A DNA stretch of 64,000 bases from Ditylenchus dipsaci (lineage: Eukaryota > Nematoda > Chromadorea > Rhabditida > Anguinidae): the NCBI GenBank assembly GCA_004194705.1, contig SADC01000886.1:1-64000 (forward strand). The letters run 5' to 3'. Under the pieces are notes generated by a model, which was given only the letters and a program-made list of their open reading frames with translations, did not search any database and was not told where the DNA came from. The position numbers and the translations under genes are program-made. Position 1 is the first letter of the stretch. Each line of letters opens with the position of its first letter. Below are positions 10,939-22,951 of this stretch, piece after piece.

Positions 10939-11635
10939 GCATTATGGTGAATGTTCTTGGTGTGCTGATGTTCGTTCTTGTCGTTGTATATCATAAGTTT
11001 TTCCCGAGTGAAGTCGAGTCTACCCGAGTAAGTATTGATCAAAAATTAATATTTAATTATATACAGTCAAACCTCGATTTAGTGGCACCCCCAAAAGTTC
11101 GTTCCCGCCTGGGGTCCGACACTTTTTTTAACCCAATTTTCGAAATACTTTATCGATTCTGTTAGCACAGTCTGGTCGCAAATATCGTAAGGATTCCGAT
11201 TTTACCGATCGTTTTTTGAAAAGAAAACAAAATTTGGGTTAAAAAAGTAAAACCTCGATATAGTGGCACCTGTTTTCAAAAAAGGGGTGCCACTATATCG
11301 AGGTTTTACTTTTTTACCCCAAAATTTGTTTACTTTTCAAAAAACGATCGGCGAAATCGGAATCCTCACGATATTTGCGACCAGACTGTGCTAACAGAAT
11401 CAATAAAGTATTTCGAAAATTGGGTTTCGAAAATTAGTGTCGGACCCTAGGCGGGAACGAACTTTTGGGGGTGCCACTAAATCGAGGTTTGACTGTAAAG
11501 CCATTTGGGAATGTCCTTCTCTGATTTTGGCTGACTCCTTGTCGCTTGCTTGTATCATTTTTTTGTTCTTAGATTATCTCTAAACCCAAAAAAACGGTAA
11601 AGAAGGTCGTCAAAAGTGGTCACAAACATCGTTGA
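10939..11635 (+). CDS. Tiny single-pass membrane protein, two exons
   Basis: Exon 1 (10939-11027) follows a TTTTTCAG acceptor. It encodes MVNVLGVLMFVLVVVYHKF and then FPSEVESTR, ending at a GTAAGT donor. Exon 2 (11573-11635) follows TTCTTAG and encodes a very basic tail (PKKTVKKVVKSGHKHR) before the stop. From the internal ATG the product is about 48 residues: a short N-terminus, one hydrophobic segment and a positively charged tail. By the positive-inside rule the tail should face the cytosol. The upstream acceptor implies at least one more 5' exon, coding or untranslated, which I could not find. I do not recognise the family. The intron carries the palindromic element at 11062-11497. Confidence 0.5.
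11062..11497. mobile_element. Palindromic pogo-like MITE, TACAGTCAAACCTCGAT ends
   Basis: The left end TACAGTCAAACCTCGAT is inverted at the right end (ATCGAGGTTTGACTGTA), and the arms pair almost throughout. A CAGTCAAACCTCG-like terminus with a TA target is typical of pogo/Tigger-type MITEs. It contains GTTCGTTCCCGCCT, which recurs in the related element at 26136-26522. Confidence 0.8.
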
Positions 11636-12133
11636 AGTTCTGTCGCTCTTTCCAATTGTTGAACGTGTTTATTGTATTTGTTGAAAAATTAATAAATGTT
11701 GTAAAAATTATTGAGTTGTTTCCTAACTTTTTTCGTCCAGATTTGAAGTTTTGTGCCATGCTTAATATTTCGGGCACCAAATGCATACATTTGGTGAGCT
11801 ACAAGATAAGTGGTAGCTTGCCTGACAGAACTTTTCAAAAAATGGGTCAAAAACCCAATTCCAAAAACACAAGTAAAAAAAAAAAGGGGGGGGGCGCTTA
11901 TTAGAGGGAATACGGTGAGATATAGGTTCTTGAGGGGCACCGTTTATTGGAGAACGGTCATTTATAAGAGTAAATACGGTAACTGCTGTTGAGTTATTCA
12001 CTTGGTAGATTATGTCGAAAATACGACTTTTGCTTAGTGCCTCCTACTCTTTCCGGTTTGAACCTATCCAACGTAATCAAGTAACAACTTAGCTGTCAAG
12101 TTATGACCCCAAAATAGTGGTATATAGAACAAG
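11636..12133. other. Repeat remnants, no gene
   Basis: At 11890-11985 the text CGCTTATTAGAGGGAATACGG and its partner form part of a CTCTAATAA/CGTTTATT repeat family (see 15505, 39433). Nothing else is supportable. Confidence 0.4.
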
Positions 12134-12256
12134 TACAGTCGAACCTCGCTGTAACACACCCCCGATATAACACACCCCTTGATATAACATGCTCCTATGT
12201 TAAGGTGGGGGAGGTGAGTTGTTAGAACAGGGCGAGTTATCAGAGAAAATACAGTA
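12134..12256. repeat. Degenerate TACAGTCGAACCTCG repeat
   Basis: It starts TACAGTCGAACCTCGCTG and contains repeats of CGATATAACA. The right end AGAGAAAATACAGTA belongs to the other terminus type, so it may be a composite of two MITEs. Confidence 0.5.
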
Positions 12257-12400
12257 CTAAAAATGTGGAGTGCAAAACAAATTGCAGAAACAGCGATCCT
12301 ACTCGAAATAGATCTTTACTTACTTCAGTGAAATACTCAGTCAAAGTCAAGAACAAAATACACAAAAAGACAGAACTAGAGAATAGATAGGAGATAAACA

Positions 12401-13334
12401 TCATCGTTGTTTGAAGACAGAGGAGGTTCGTGGAAGTCTAGCGGCAATCTCTTGGCCTACACCTTCGGATCCTGGAGCAAGAGAACCACTCTGAAGCACA
12501 GTCAGAATTCTCCCTATCACTTTCAGGTACTTCGTCACATTTCTAGTGTTCTTGGCAGAAGGTTCAGTCTCAGCATCATATATTTTTGTCACCATTTCAC
12601 ACAGCTTATAGATCATTGGATGCTACAAAAATGCGTGCGATCGGTAAAGGCTAAAGTCAAAAAAAAAGCTTACGATGTAGCTGCTCTCCTCAAGATCATC
12701 ATAGTTCAGAATTCTGTCGAGTGATTCCTTACACCGGTGAATGCACTTATCCACTTCTGCTAGTGATTTGCATCCAACCAGCTGCATTCTCGTCTTAGTA
12801 ATCAGCTGTTCAATCTGAATCTAAGAAAAGTTAATTCACGAAACCATAGCGGAATGACTCACGTGAGTTTGCAGAACGGAGTAGATGGTGGCCAGCGAGC
12901 GCATAGAGCTGTGAAGCAACAGACGTTTCTTCCTAGATTCCCCGTCACCAACAAGAGAAACGGATTGCAGGCCACCTTAAAAATCGGGTACACATCAGAA
13001 TTCACATATTACTCAAATTGCAACCTTTTCGCAGAAGCTTGACTGAAATAGCATAAGCTCGAAAGATCTCTTGGCATAATTCTAGGCACTTGTTAAGCAG
13101 ATCCATCAAATTATCGTCTAGAATGCACGAGAGAGGCCATGCAATCTAGAATAAAAAGAAGTAGCCTCCCTAAAACATACCATTTAAAAAGTCTATACAT
13201 GGCAGCTTAATTCGAATTTCCAAGGCTGATCACCATTGAGCAGCAGGTGATTTTCCATCCACGCTCCTCACCCACGGCAGAGTCTTTTGAATTCATGCAG
13301 TTAATTGCACATCCAGTAGTGTGCTCTTGAGCAT
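12401..13334 (-). CDS. Unrecognised multi-exon gene, 3' part
   Basis: Five exons join in frame on the minus strand: 13334-13234, 13145-13025, 12975-12863, 12820-12674 and 12622-12401, ending in a stop at 12401. Each intron is short (about 50-90 bases) and GT-AG, and all phases agree, which is strong evidence for a real gene. The product is at least 225 residues and looks helical, with no membrane segment. Distinctive pieces are DDNLMDLLNKCLELCQEIFR, KCIHRCKESLDRILNYDDLE and a final LPRTSSVFKQR. I do not recognise the family. The first exon begins after a CATCAG acceptor, so more 5' sequence is expected; an in-frame ATG at 13296 is an alternative start. A hairpin repeat lies directly upstream. 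Confidence 0.65.
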
Positions 13335-13349
13335 CTGATGATTAGGAAA

Positions 13350-13516
13350 AATTTTTGAATTGGCGGGGGACAAACGCGTGCGCGCAAAACCATGGTCCTT
13401 TAAAAAGTGGTTTTTTTTAACAAAAAAATTTATTCAAAAAATTCATAAAAAGCTGTCCCCGCCAATTCAAAATTACAAAAGTTCTCATTATTGTAGACGG
13501 TAATGGTCCTTTAACA
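13350..13516. repeat. Hairpin repeat of the AATTGGCGGGGGACA type
   Basis: AATTGGCGGGGGACA near 13358 pairs with TGTCCCCGCCAATT near 13456. CCATGGTCCTTTAA and AATGGTCCTTTAA tie it to the TTAA hairpin family seen at 22952, 51483 and 55050. Confidence 0.55.
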
Positions 13517-13743
13517 AAGCTGTTATCAAACCATTTATCAGCATGTAGGCTTAGATCTCAGTAGGGGACTAAAAGAAGACCAAGTCGAAAAATCGGTACA
13601 TATTACTCCCATTTCCTTTATTTTCTCTCAAGTCTACAGTGATAAATTAATTGTTTTTGTTATATTAAAGTATATTACCGGATTTCCCTTTTTACCGTTT
13701 ATAAATAGTTTCAGCTGTTTTTGTACAACCGGTGCCTTGTAAC

Positions 13744-16700
13744 ATGCCTAAAAATTCTCGTTTCCATGGTTGGTTAAATTAAATCAGTTTAAAAATAAGT
13801 TGAAATTCATATGTAAGTAGCTTCAGTGGCCTTGTTCCACGCCATTTTCTCTAACTTTGGTGATATTGAAGCAAACATTATGAACTATATGGCTGTTCCT
13901 GTCAGAAAATTTTTTTCGCCTTATCTCTACACTCTCACTATGGCATCAATTCGAGCACTTCATCTGCCGAGTTTGTTTTTGTCATAACTTTTTTTGCAAA
14001 TATAATATAAATACTATTAAAGTTGTTTATCAGTCCAAAACTTCTTTTGCCGTCTTTAAATTACAGTTGTAATCATTTCTTATTAGGGTATTTAAGATTA
14101 CGGATCCTAGCAGGATATTTTAGGAGCGAATGGTATAAAAAACGTATTTGCTCCTAGTTTTTTAAAAGGGCATGGTCACCTGCCAATTCTCACTGCTACC
14201 TCACCCGCAATTCAAAAAATTTTCCGAATGATTGGATTTTTACGGATTTTTTGGCTTGGTTTCTAACAAAACAAGGCCTAGAATTTTATTTTAAGTGTAG
14301 TTCAGTTAGAAACAAACTTGAAAAATCCTTATAGAAGTTTAACGATTCAGAAAAAAATTGAATTGGCGGTGACAATTTAAACAGGTGACCATGCCCTTTA
14401 AGGAAAATGATCAATTTCTAATCCCTGGTCTGATCCAAAGATGCAGATTTCCATTTCGCCAATTAATTTTGGAAAACCTCACGATGTGGCATATACAGTC
14501 AAACCTCGATAATCCGCCACCCCATGGGACCGATCCGAGGGTGGCGGATTATCGAGGTGGGCGTTTAGCGGGGGTAAACTTTATTGAGTTTCTCTGACAG
14601 CCAACCAATTCGGGATTATCGAGGTGGCGGTTTATCGAGGGTGGCGGTTTAGCGGGGTGGCGGATTATCGAGGTTTGACTGTAACACCTAAATTCAAATA
14701 CAAAAAAAATAAAAATTTCGAGAATTTTTTTTTGAAAAACTTGTTTGTTACGTGGTTTTAACGACTTTCTAGTGTTTAAACTAAATTCAAATCAGGTGTA
14801 CTTCTATGAGGCTTTTTGCCTATTCAAATGTCAAAATTATGGAGTTTTTTAAAAAGTGACCGGCCAAACCAAAATTTATTTTTTTTCTAACTGTTGAAAA
14901 AAATTAGTAAGACTCTTAAAAATTTGGCCACAAATAGTAGGGGTCGAATTTCGGGTGTATTTATTGAACGGTTCGACTTTACTTAAATTATTTTACAAAA
15001 TTCGATCACCTAGCTATATAATCTATCCAACTTTGTTAATATTTTTTAAAACATTTGCAGATTTGAGCTGATTTATTCTTCAATAGCTTCCACATCTTTT
15101 GTGGTGTTCTATTCGGCGCCTTTTCCATGGGCAATTTGATGGAGAATTGGGGTCGTAAAGGCACTTCCGTATACATTCGGTTCGTATTTGTAATTTGCTC
15201 TTCGGTAAGTTTACGTTAATCATATCTTCAACACCATTTAACCTGCTCAGAATCTGTTTATCTGGACTAATTTGCAGCTCAAGCCTGGGTGTTCTCTCGC
15301 CTGCTTGCATGATCCTTGGCCAGTACATCAATAGTATTGAGTTGTTTGTGTGGGTCAATTCTTAGCCGGGGTTTTGGCCGCCTATAAAGTGGTGCTCTTC
15401 ATCTATATGACCGAGTGTGCTCCAGATGAGACCAGAGGTTGGTTAATTTGACTTTGGACAACTTAAAAAACATGCGCGGAGACTATATTTGTAGCTACAG
15501 AATATACCGTATTTACTGTATTAACTCCCCACCCTCTAATAACCCCCACCCTACGGACCTTATATCTCAGCCTAGAGCGAACATTTCGCAAATCTGTTTT
15601 TTGCGTTTTTTAGTTGCCGCGAGTTTACCTGATTTCACTTTTTAAATTTTGGTTGAGCACCCAAAATATCAAAATCGAAATATTTTTTTCCGATTTTTTA
15701 AGGTTGAAAAATAACTCCCATGGGACTTAATACAGTAAATACGGTATATGTGAAAATATGTCGCCGAAAATATGGACGACCGATCCATTTAATACTTTAG
15801 CCTACCAATGTTGAAATACGCAAGGATCACCTTGACTATCTTAAAAGAACACCCCTTTGCATACAGTACTTCCTCTAATGGAAGACCGTGGTGTCAACCC
15901 TCTAAAATCCAAAAACTTTTCGGCCGATTTCGGAATTTTAAAATCTGAAAATCAGAATCAGTAGAGCTCATGGAAATTAAGAAAATTCAATAAACAGCTT
16001 TGCAAACTACGGACTCTGCTTTGAGATACAGGCCCTTAAATTTGAGGTGGCCTTTCGAGAAATACGGTATTCCCAAGTCAGGGTAGAAAGTTTTCGGGTT
16101 GAGGAGTGAGGCAGAACAATTAGTGCCGAGGTCTAGAGGTCTGAAAGAGAAACTGCTGGACAGACGTTATGACAGATTTTCGCCCGCACTAGAAACCAAG
16201 AGTGAAGTCCAATCCCACAATCCCACTAATCCCACCGGACGTTTCACAAAAAAGTCTCGTTTTTTCAAATTAGAGCCTTCTTTTGGTGTTTGGTTTTTAG
16301 CAGTTATTTTATTTTTTTTCAACTTGGGCAAAAATTTAGGCTTAGAGTAGGTTAGTGCACGTTAGGACGAGCTCAAATGTGTGTCTCCAACTGCCAAAAA
16401 CGTGAAAAAACAGATCGCTAAAATAAAGCGCTATTTTGAATAAAAAAACAAGAGATTTTTGTTGAAACGACGTTTTATTAAATCCGACAATGAGAAACCG
16501 AGAATTCCGGGATTTTTTCGGCCGGTTATTTTTTTTTAATTTTTATTTTATCGGCTGTGTCGAGAAAATTAGTGCAGATGAGCAAGAATTCGAGAACAAG
16601 AAAAATTTCCTGCCCAAAAACGAAAAACCAAGACTATAAATTTACTGCTTTTTCAGGTTTATGGCAATGTCGCTTGGTGCTGGTGGAAACTTGTTGTTGT

Positions 16701-19441
16701 TATTCGTATCGCCATTCTGCCTGCCTCAAGTGTTCGGAAATGACCATGGTTGGTGGTCACTTCCGGCCTTTTGCCTTTTACTAGCTATGGTTAGTAGGGC
16801 AGATGGAAAAATATTAAAAAACACAATTTTCTGCTTTAGATACACCTGTTTGTGGCAAATCATTTCCCCGAATCTCCAAAACATCTTTATATAGCTGAGA
16901 ATAAACGGGAAGAAGCTCTAGCCTCGGTCAGATTCTACCATGGAGAAAATGCTGAAATTGGTGAGAATTTGTCTAGTAAAACTACTTCTTGGATTTTTAA
17001 TTTTTTTTCATTACAGAAGTCATCATTGATGAATATGAACGAGAAAAAAGAGTGATGCATAATCATGCAGTAACTATGAAAGAAATTTTCCGCAACCATA
17101 GACTAAGGCAAGTTTTTAATTGGATATAATTATTTTTATAAAATATTTGGTCTGAATGGATGACTAGATGTCTTATAGATGGAGAAGGATAGAATCGGAG
17201 TCTTTTCTGCATGGGTAGTAGGCCCATGAAACAGTCCACCCAGTCAGACCTGGGTCGAGTCTGTGGCTAAAAACGGGTCTTTTTAGGTCTTTACTTAAAA
17301 AGGGTTTTTTCTCTGTTATTTATAATTCGAGACCACAGTTTTATTGTTATTATATGCTATACTTGCAAACCTACATCCTTGGTCCAAACAGATCCGGAAT
17401 GTCGATGGTCGAAAGGGCTGGCCAGTCTAATTTTTTAACTAAAACTAAATTGTAGGAATTGTGGAGTCGTTTTTTCATCTTATTTCGCCAAAAAAAATTA
17501 TTATCATGATTCATGACCATTTTTAAAACACTTTTCTATACTCCAGATGGTCATTAGTGATTGTAATGTTGGCAGCAATGGTTCCGGCCACCTCTCTTAT
17601 CAATCTCAAGAGCCAGTACTTGGAGCCGATGCTCATGAACTTTGGTTTGGATCAATCAAAGGTTACTTTTCATTGACCTCTAATAGAATTCTCGAGTGCC
17701 CGAAATTTCCGGATAGGCCACCCGACACGTAAAAATCCAACGAAAAATGTGATGACTCGAGTGGGAATCAAATACACGACAACCTTCACCAGCTTCCGCT
17801 GCTCTACCACTGAGTCACCGAGGCTAGTAATCCCAGCCATGTTTTTTATTTGTTATTCCTGGGAGGGCGCCCAAACAACCTCCTAGCAGTTTGACCCTGT
17901 AAAAATAAAAAAGCAACAAATATATTCAGGCAATGCTGGCCACCATGCTGATGACAGCTGTAACTTCACCCCTGTGTCTCATGGCCCCTTTCTTGGTGGA
18001 AAAATTCGGGCGTCGCCCTCTATTCATTTTTATCACCCTGCTGTCCACCCTGGAACTGGTGTTTGTGGTGTGGCCCAAGCTTTGGTAGATGTACTAAAAA
18101 GACAGGGAGGATCTCCGGATGGTTCATGGTTTATCCCTACAGTAGGCATCTTTGGTTGCTTCATGGGAGGCGCTTCTTCTATGCTCGGCATGCTCAATAT
18201 GACCTCTATATTGGTGGGAGAGCTGTGTCCTCATGCAGCTAGAGCTATTATCACTCAGGTAAACAATTTTCAGAGGTTTGAAGTGAGAAAAAAAAAGTAT
18301 TTTTTGTAGATAATGCAAGTGATTCCCATGTTTTGGGTGCTTCTTCTGGTCATCTGCTATCCAATTGGTAAGCTTTTTGGGCGCTACTGTAATATACCCC
18401 TCCCCCCAATAGTTTTTAGGCTTATCCCTTAGGCTTTGGGCCTTAGGCATTAGGCTCAGAGACAACACGTAATAATTTCACCACTTTTCCAAAAAAAAGT
18501 ATGGTTTTCGGGGTACCTGAAAAGTAGCGTGACAGTAGCTTTTTGCTATCCCGAATTTCTGTTTTGGCTATTTATTTTACCTTTATAGCCCGTAAAAAGG
18601 TCATACGGCAACCGGACAATAGTCGACAATGTTGTGACGAAAATTTTGTTACTAATTTTTCAGGACCGATTACTCTCGACTATGTTAGCTGGTCTTGAAA
18701 AAAATACAGCTCAATTTGTAGCCAATAAAGGGAGTTTAAATTTTTAGCCATTGTTGACTATTTATCGACATTGTCCGGATACCGGCTCATCCTTTGTGAA
18801 AAGCCATTCGCGTGTGATTTTTGTGTATAGAAGCTAATTTTTTCAATGTTTGCTTTGCATTTGTACTTGCCAATAGTAGTTTTTCAGCACTAATAATTTT
18901 TGGAGGGTGCCTAAAACCACCATGTTTGATTTTTTTTGAATTTTTTAGGCTTCTGCCCTGAGCCTAAGCCTAAGTTATTAGAGGGGAGTGGGATGGGTAT
19001 ATATAATTGATTTCCTCATTTTTTGTGCCGATTTCTAGGTTTGAGGTGCAACTTTCTAATGCTAATTTAAATTTGATTTTTGAGTCAATTTTCTGAAATT
19101 TTTGGACTACCAAGAACTGTAACTAAATAAATCACTCTAAATTTTTAGTGTCAGCTATCTACGGGGTTGTCTTCTTCATACCGATGATAGCCCTTAGTTT
19201 AGTATTGCTAGTCTTACTATGCAAATACTTACCTGAGACCAAGGGGTTACCGGTAAGTTAAAAAAAATTTGGCTTTGAATGCCAAATCCTGCATATTCAG
19301 GTGGACCAAATATTCCGAAGCCTTCAGCCCAGTGATGACTCAACTGTCTCTCTTCTAACACAAGACCAGGAGAGCATTTCCAGTTATGGAGCTATTGAGG
19401 ACACAAGTGGAGGCTCCACTCCAGCTTTAGACCAGCTTTAA
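13744..19441 (+). CDS. GLUT-type sugar transporter (MFS), with frameshifts
   Basis: Probable 12-helix major-facilitator sugar transporter of the plasma membrane. Exons: 13744-13768 (ATG), 13827-about 13970, about 15061-15204, 15278-15437, 16657-16789, 16840-16960, 17017-17107, 17547-17661, 17940-18258, 18310-18367, 19149-19252 and 19301-19441. Family motifs: NLMENWGRKGT after TM2, YMTECAPDETR after TM4, PESPKHLYI before the central loop, VEKFGRRPLF in loop 8-9 and CKYLPETKG at the end of TM12. The C-terminal tail is hydrophilic. The exon at 17107 ends in a GC donor (AAG|GCAAGT). Frame breaks occur near 15061-15080, at the 15204/15278 junction, in 15345-15365, at the 15437/16657 junction and near 18091 (exon 319 bases, not a multiple of three); several fit one missing homopolymer base. 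Either a young pseudogene or base-call errors. AATAAA lies at 19579. Confidence 0.8.
14162..14401. mobile_element. TTAA-flanked hairpin MITE
   Basis: TTAA followed by AAGGGCATGGTCACCTG, ending in CAGGTGACCATGCCCT then TTAA. It lies in an intron of the sugar transporter. Confidence 0.65.
14494..14683. mobile_element. pogo-like MITE, TACAGTCAAACCTCGAT ends
   Basis: The ends are TACAGTCAAACCTCGATAAT and its inverse ATTATCGAGGTTTGACTGTA, with palindromic GGCGGATTATCGAGG motifs inside. It lies in a transporter intron. Confidence 0.8.
15505..15746. mobile_element. MITE with TACCGTATTTACT ends
   Basis: The ends TACCGTATTTACTGTATTAA and TTAATACAGTAAATACGGTA are inverted. An internal segment GCGTTTTTTAGTTGCCGCG is shared with the element at 39433-40171. 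It sits in the transporter intron after exon 15278-15437. Confidence 0.75.
17730..17825 (-). other. tRNA-like sequence, possible SINE head
   Basis: On the minus strand, CTCAGTGGTAGAGCAG resembles a tRNA D-arm/A box, and TTTGATTCCCAC about 30 bases on resembles a T-arm/B box. The acceptor stem does not pair, so it is not a functional tRNA gene by eye. It lies in a transporter intron. Confidence 0.35.
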
Positions 19442-19861
19442 TACTATTCACGTTTTTTTCTCTCACAAATTGTTGGTTGATCTAGTGCAGAGATAGGTTG
19501 AACGGTGAAACGGGTGTGCCAAATATATTTTGCATGTACAAAAGTAATCATTGTTGTAATTCACAGCTTGCGATTGTAAATAAATATTTTTTGTCATTTT
19601 TTCTGCTACAATTGAATCTCGATATAACCATCCTCAATATAAGAGCACATAAATTTTCTTTGGTTAGCCCACAAAGAAACCCAAGAAAGCTTACCCTTAA
19701 TTTGAAATCACTCAAAAAAGACCGTCGAAACTTGTTTCTAGAAGATCCTCGCAAAGGGGAAATTCCGCGGGATAAGATTCTGAGGGAGGAATTTTCGCAG
19801 GAGAAAATTACAAGGAAATTTAATATTGAAATCTCTGCTCTAGCAAAGATGTTTATACAGT

Positions 19862-20862
19862 TAAAGAGGGGCAGGGACATGGTTCTCAAAACCTACAAAT
19901 ATGTAGAGACCTACAAAAAACCTACAAAATTTTTCGGCGCTACTTGGATATACCCCCCCCCCAAATCAACTTTTTTCAAAGTGTTTCCAAACACCCTATA
20001 TCGACCTAAAATGGCCTCAAGAGTTCAAAAAAAGCATTATTTTTGAGTTCTGGTCAATAAAAAACTGAGTTTTGAGACCACCTAAAATAACTCATTTTGA
20101 CCATTTTGAAAGGGATTTAGGTCTGTATTTGGGTGGAAATGGACCAAAAAGGTGCCATATCTAACAAAAAGGAAGAGGTTGAACATAGTTTTGTTGACTG
20201 GGGCCTACCGCATAAATAAACTCTGGTATGCATACATTTTTATGCATCCAGAGTCACTTTCGAGTGATTTGCGTCTAAGGTATGTGGGTGTGCGCATCTC
20301 AACCCCAAGCAACCAAGCCCCCTGCGCCCCCGAAGGGGGCGCAGGGGGCTTGGTTGGTTAGAGATGCGCGCACTCACTTACCTTAGACATAATTCCGAGC
20401 AAGACTCTTGAACAAAAATGCATTTAGAGACTATTTTTGCCCAGCTCCAGTGACCAAAACATGGTAAAACAGGTAAAAAGTCAAAATTTAAAAGTGTCCA
20501 AAACTCGATTTTTTATTGACCAGAACTCAAAAATAATGCCTTTTTTGAACTCCTGAGGCCATTTTAGGTCGATATAAGGTGTTTGGAAACACTTTTAAAA
20601 AAAGTTCATTTGGGGGCGGGGTATATCCAAGTAGGGTCAATTTTTCTTATCTTCTTTTGCCTTTTTATCTGTACCTTTACCGAAAAGTTTTTTCACGGTA
20701 AATAGTGAAGTTGTGCAGGAGCTTCAGCTTTAAAACTTTACTTTTTACCGCACAAAAAGTTTTCAGTAAAAATACAGATAAAAATACAAAAAAGGATAAG
20801 AAAAATTTCGTAGGTTTTTTGTAGGTCTTGTAGGTCTCTACAAATTTGTAGGTTTTGAGAAC
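19862..20862. repeat. Three-level nested palindrome
   Basis: The outer arms (19880-19935 / 20806-20862) share GGTTCTCAAAACCTACAAAT. The middle arms (19936-20080 / 20500-20635) share GGATATACCCC and TTTTAGGTCGATATA. The inside is one copy of the GTGCGCGCATCTC element (20160-20470). Each level is a separate inverted repeat lying within the loop of the next. Confidence 0.8.
20160..20470. mobile_element. GTGCGCGCATCTC hairpin element, copy 1
   Basis: The core is CTAAGGTATGTGGGTGTGCG ... GTGCGCGCATCTC inverted around a GC-rich hairpin (CCCCGAAGGGG). The flanks GAACATAGTTTTG and GCCTACCGCATAAA recur in the other copies, so the element is longer than the central hairpin. Confidence 0.7.
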
Positions 20863-20865
20863 CAT

Positions 20866-21252
20866 GGGCGGGGTGCAAATCACAATGCGAATATTTTGAA
20901 CACTCAGGTTCAAATCCTCCTGGGTGCACACCCTTTTTTACTATATTTTTATTGAGTTAACTGCTTTGCTGTCAGCAACTACCTTTATTTTGCCGATTTC
21001 AGGCAAATAACCATCAAAATAAAGTAAACCAGCCTGAAGCCATATACTTTGGTTTTCATCGTCTCCTCCTCTCTAGTAGCTTTTGAAACCCTGTTCTGAT
21101 GGCTTAGTTGGATAGCCATGAGCCTGAGCAACATTTTAATACCAAAATTGTATATAAAACATAAAAAATTAATTCAAAAAATGGTGTGCACCCAGGAGGA
21201 TTTATACCTGAGAGTTCAAAATATTCGCATTATGATTTGCACCCGCCCTTCT
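20866..21252. repeat. Inverted repeat with tRNA-like 3' halves
   Basis: The arms 20866-20935 and 21180-21252 are inverted copies. The left arm contains AGGTTCAAATCCTCCTGG, which looks like a tRNA T-loop (B box), then TGCACACC. It is possibly tRNA-derived. Confidence 0.5.
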
Positions 21253-21350
21253 TCAACTGTATAAAAATCCTTGCTAAAAACAACAGTGAAGGTATAAAAT
21301 AAGCAGATTTTCATTTAAAAAAAAATAGCTGCCAAAAAGGTCGTTTAGAT

Positions 21351-22138
21351 TAGAGCTGGAATCTAGCGTTCGGGCGGAATTTCGGGACGTGATTTTCAGC
21401 CAAAAAAATTTCGGGATAGGGATCGGACAAGCATTGCTCTATGATTACAGATACACCTTCAGTAAACACTTTATATGGCTACGCTTCACATAATCGACAT
21501 AATTCAATAATAATAATTTATCAACGGCAAAGCTTTGTTCAAAAAAATTAACATTCATTTCAACACTGGCGAAGGGAAGATTAGCACAAGCTGTGGGATG
21601 AACCAATTTTTTGTCCAACGAAGAGAGTTCTCCTACAAATTAAAAGAATTTTACAAAAAGATAACGCAGCTTTGAACAAGTAATAACACCTTTCGGCAAA
21701 ATCTTTAAAAATTTTGTGCATAGAGTTTTTCTGAGCCTTTTGCTTTTCTTGCAGATCTCTAAGTTTATTCAGCAAATTCATCGTGTGATTTTGCGTGAAC
21801 GAAAAGCCCTTTTGCGCTACCATCAGACATTTTGATTGATTTTTCGCACATTCCGCGTTTGTCTTCAAACGCCGACAGTTTCTCGAAAAGTCCGATACTC
21901 CAGATAACGCTCATAGCTATAACAATCAAGTCAAAATTATATCGGAGAGAGATCAAAAGAATCAATTTTGCAAAAAAAAATGCTTTAAATGTATGTTTTT
22001 TTATTTGATAAATTTCCGTCGGGATTCGACAAATTTCGGGATCGGGATTTCGGGACGGGATTTTTGCCCAAAAATCGATCGGGCGGGATCGGGATCCCGT
22101 CGGGATCCCGTCGGGATCCCGTCCCGTTTCCAGCTCTA
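21351..22138. mobile_element. MITE-like element with TAGAGCTGGAA ends
   Basis: The left end TAGAGCTGGAATC and right end TTTCCAGCTCTA are inverted. The subterminal regions are rich in CGGGACGGGAT and CGGGATCCCGT repeats. The element is 788 bp and no coding region could be recognised. A similar CGGGACGGGAC design with CTAGAGATGGAGG ends lies at 38765-39062. Confidence 0.65.
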
Positions 22139-22386
22139 GTTTAGATGCAAATAAAAGTCGATTAGCAGCAAAAAAAAGTATTTTAGGTGCAAATTTAATT
22201 TGGGTTTTTTGCTAATGCGCTTTCTTTCTTATTCATTTCTTCATGCAATATTAGTTAAACAATTTACAAAAAAATTGAAAGAGAAATTGTAAAAAGTGTA
22301 ATTTGTTAAATTGACTTTTTTGTTTTTTCAGCCCCAGAGGTGCGAGAAATGTTTTTTTTCGATGTGCGTGCAGTGATTAGTCAAGT

Positions 22387-22459
22387 ATGTCTTATTCTGG
22401 GAAAATAGACACTAAAGAAGATGACGAAAACAGTTACAACAGTGATGAATTTCTTATAT
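22387..22459 (+). CDS. Possible first exon of an unknown gene
   Basis: A TTTTTTCAG acceptor precedes a leader, then an ATG at 22387 opens an acidic reading frame (MSYSGKIDTKEDDENSYNSD...) that ends at a GTACGT donor at 22460. I could not find a matching downstream exon before the aminopeptidase gene, which is on the opposite strand. It may be real or chance. Confidence 0.25.
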
Positions 22460-22951
22460 GTACGTATGTTATTTTATGAATTGATGTATAGTTACCCTGT
22501 GGCTTTTTAAGAAATAGAGCTATAACTGTGGTCTTGAACCAGGCTAAAGCTTAAAATGTTTTAATAGAGCTATGCAGGATCAACGAAAAATTTCGCGAGC
22601 GAGATCATAGTTTTTTTCTTTCATTTACATGTCTGCACCAGAGCCGAATTTTCTAGATAAAGCAAATTATCCAATACATAAACAAAACATATGTCTTTTT
22701 AATTAATAAAATCTTGAAGTGACATTTAACAATTAAAAAGGGATTGTAAAAAATTGCACAAGGTTTTTTATGAAAAAAAAACAATTTAAGTTACGATATT
22801 TCTCCTGTACGGCTGTAAGCGAATTTCAGCACCAAATTGCTGAAACCCATCACTCAATATTTGAAATTGCATTTTATAAGTAATTTTAACATAGTCCTTA
22901 TTTATTATTATTTATTTTCTATGCCAATACGTAGTTCTGGATCTCATCTCT

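Noticed and set aside
17730..17825. Functional tRNA gene
   Set aside because: The D-arm-like and T-arm-like parts are present, but the acceptor stem and anticodon stem do not pair.
20225..20361. Recurring frame containing SSDLRLRYVGVRISTP as a conserved protein
   Set aside because: It recurs only because the GTGCGCGCATCTC element is repeated. The frame differs between copies and contains the hairpin.
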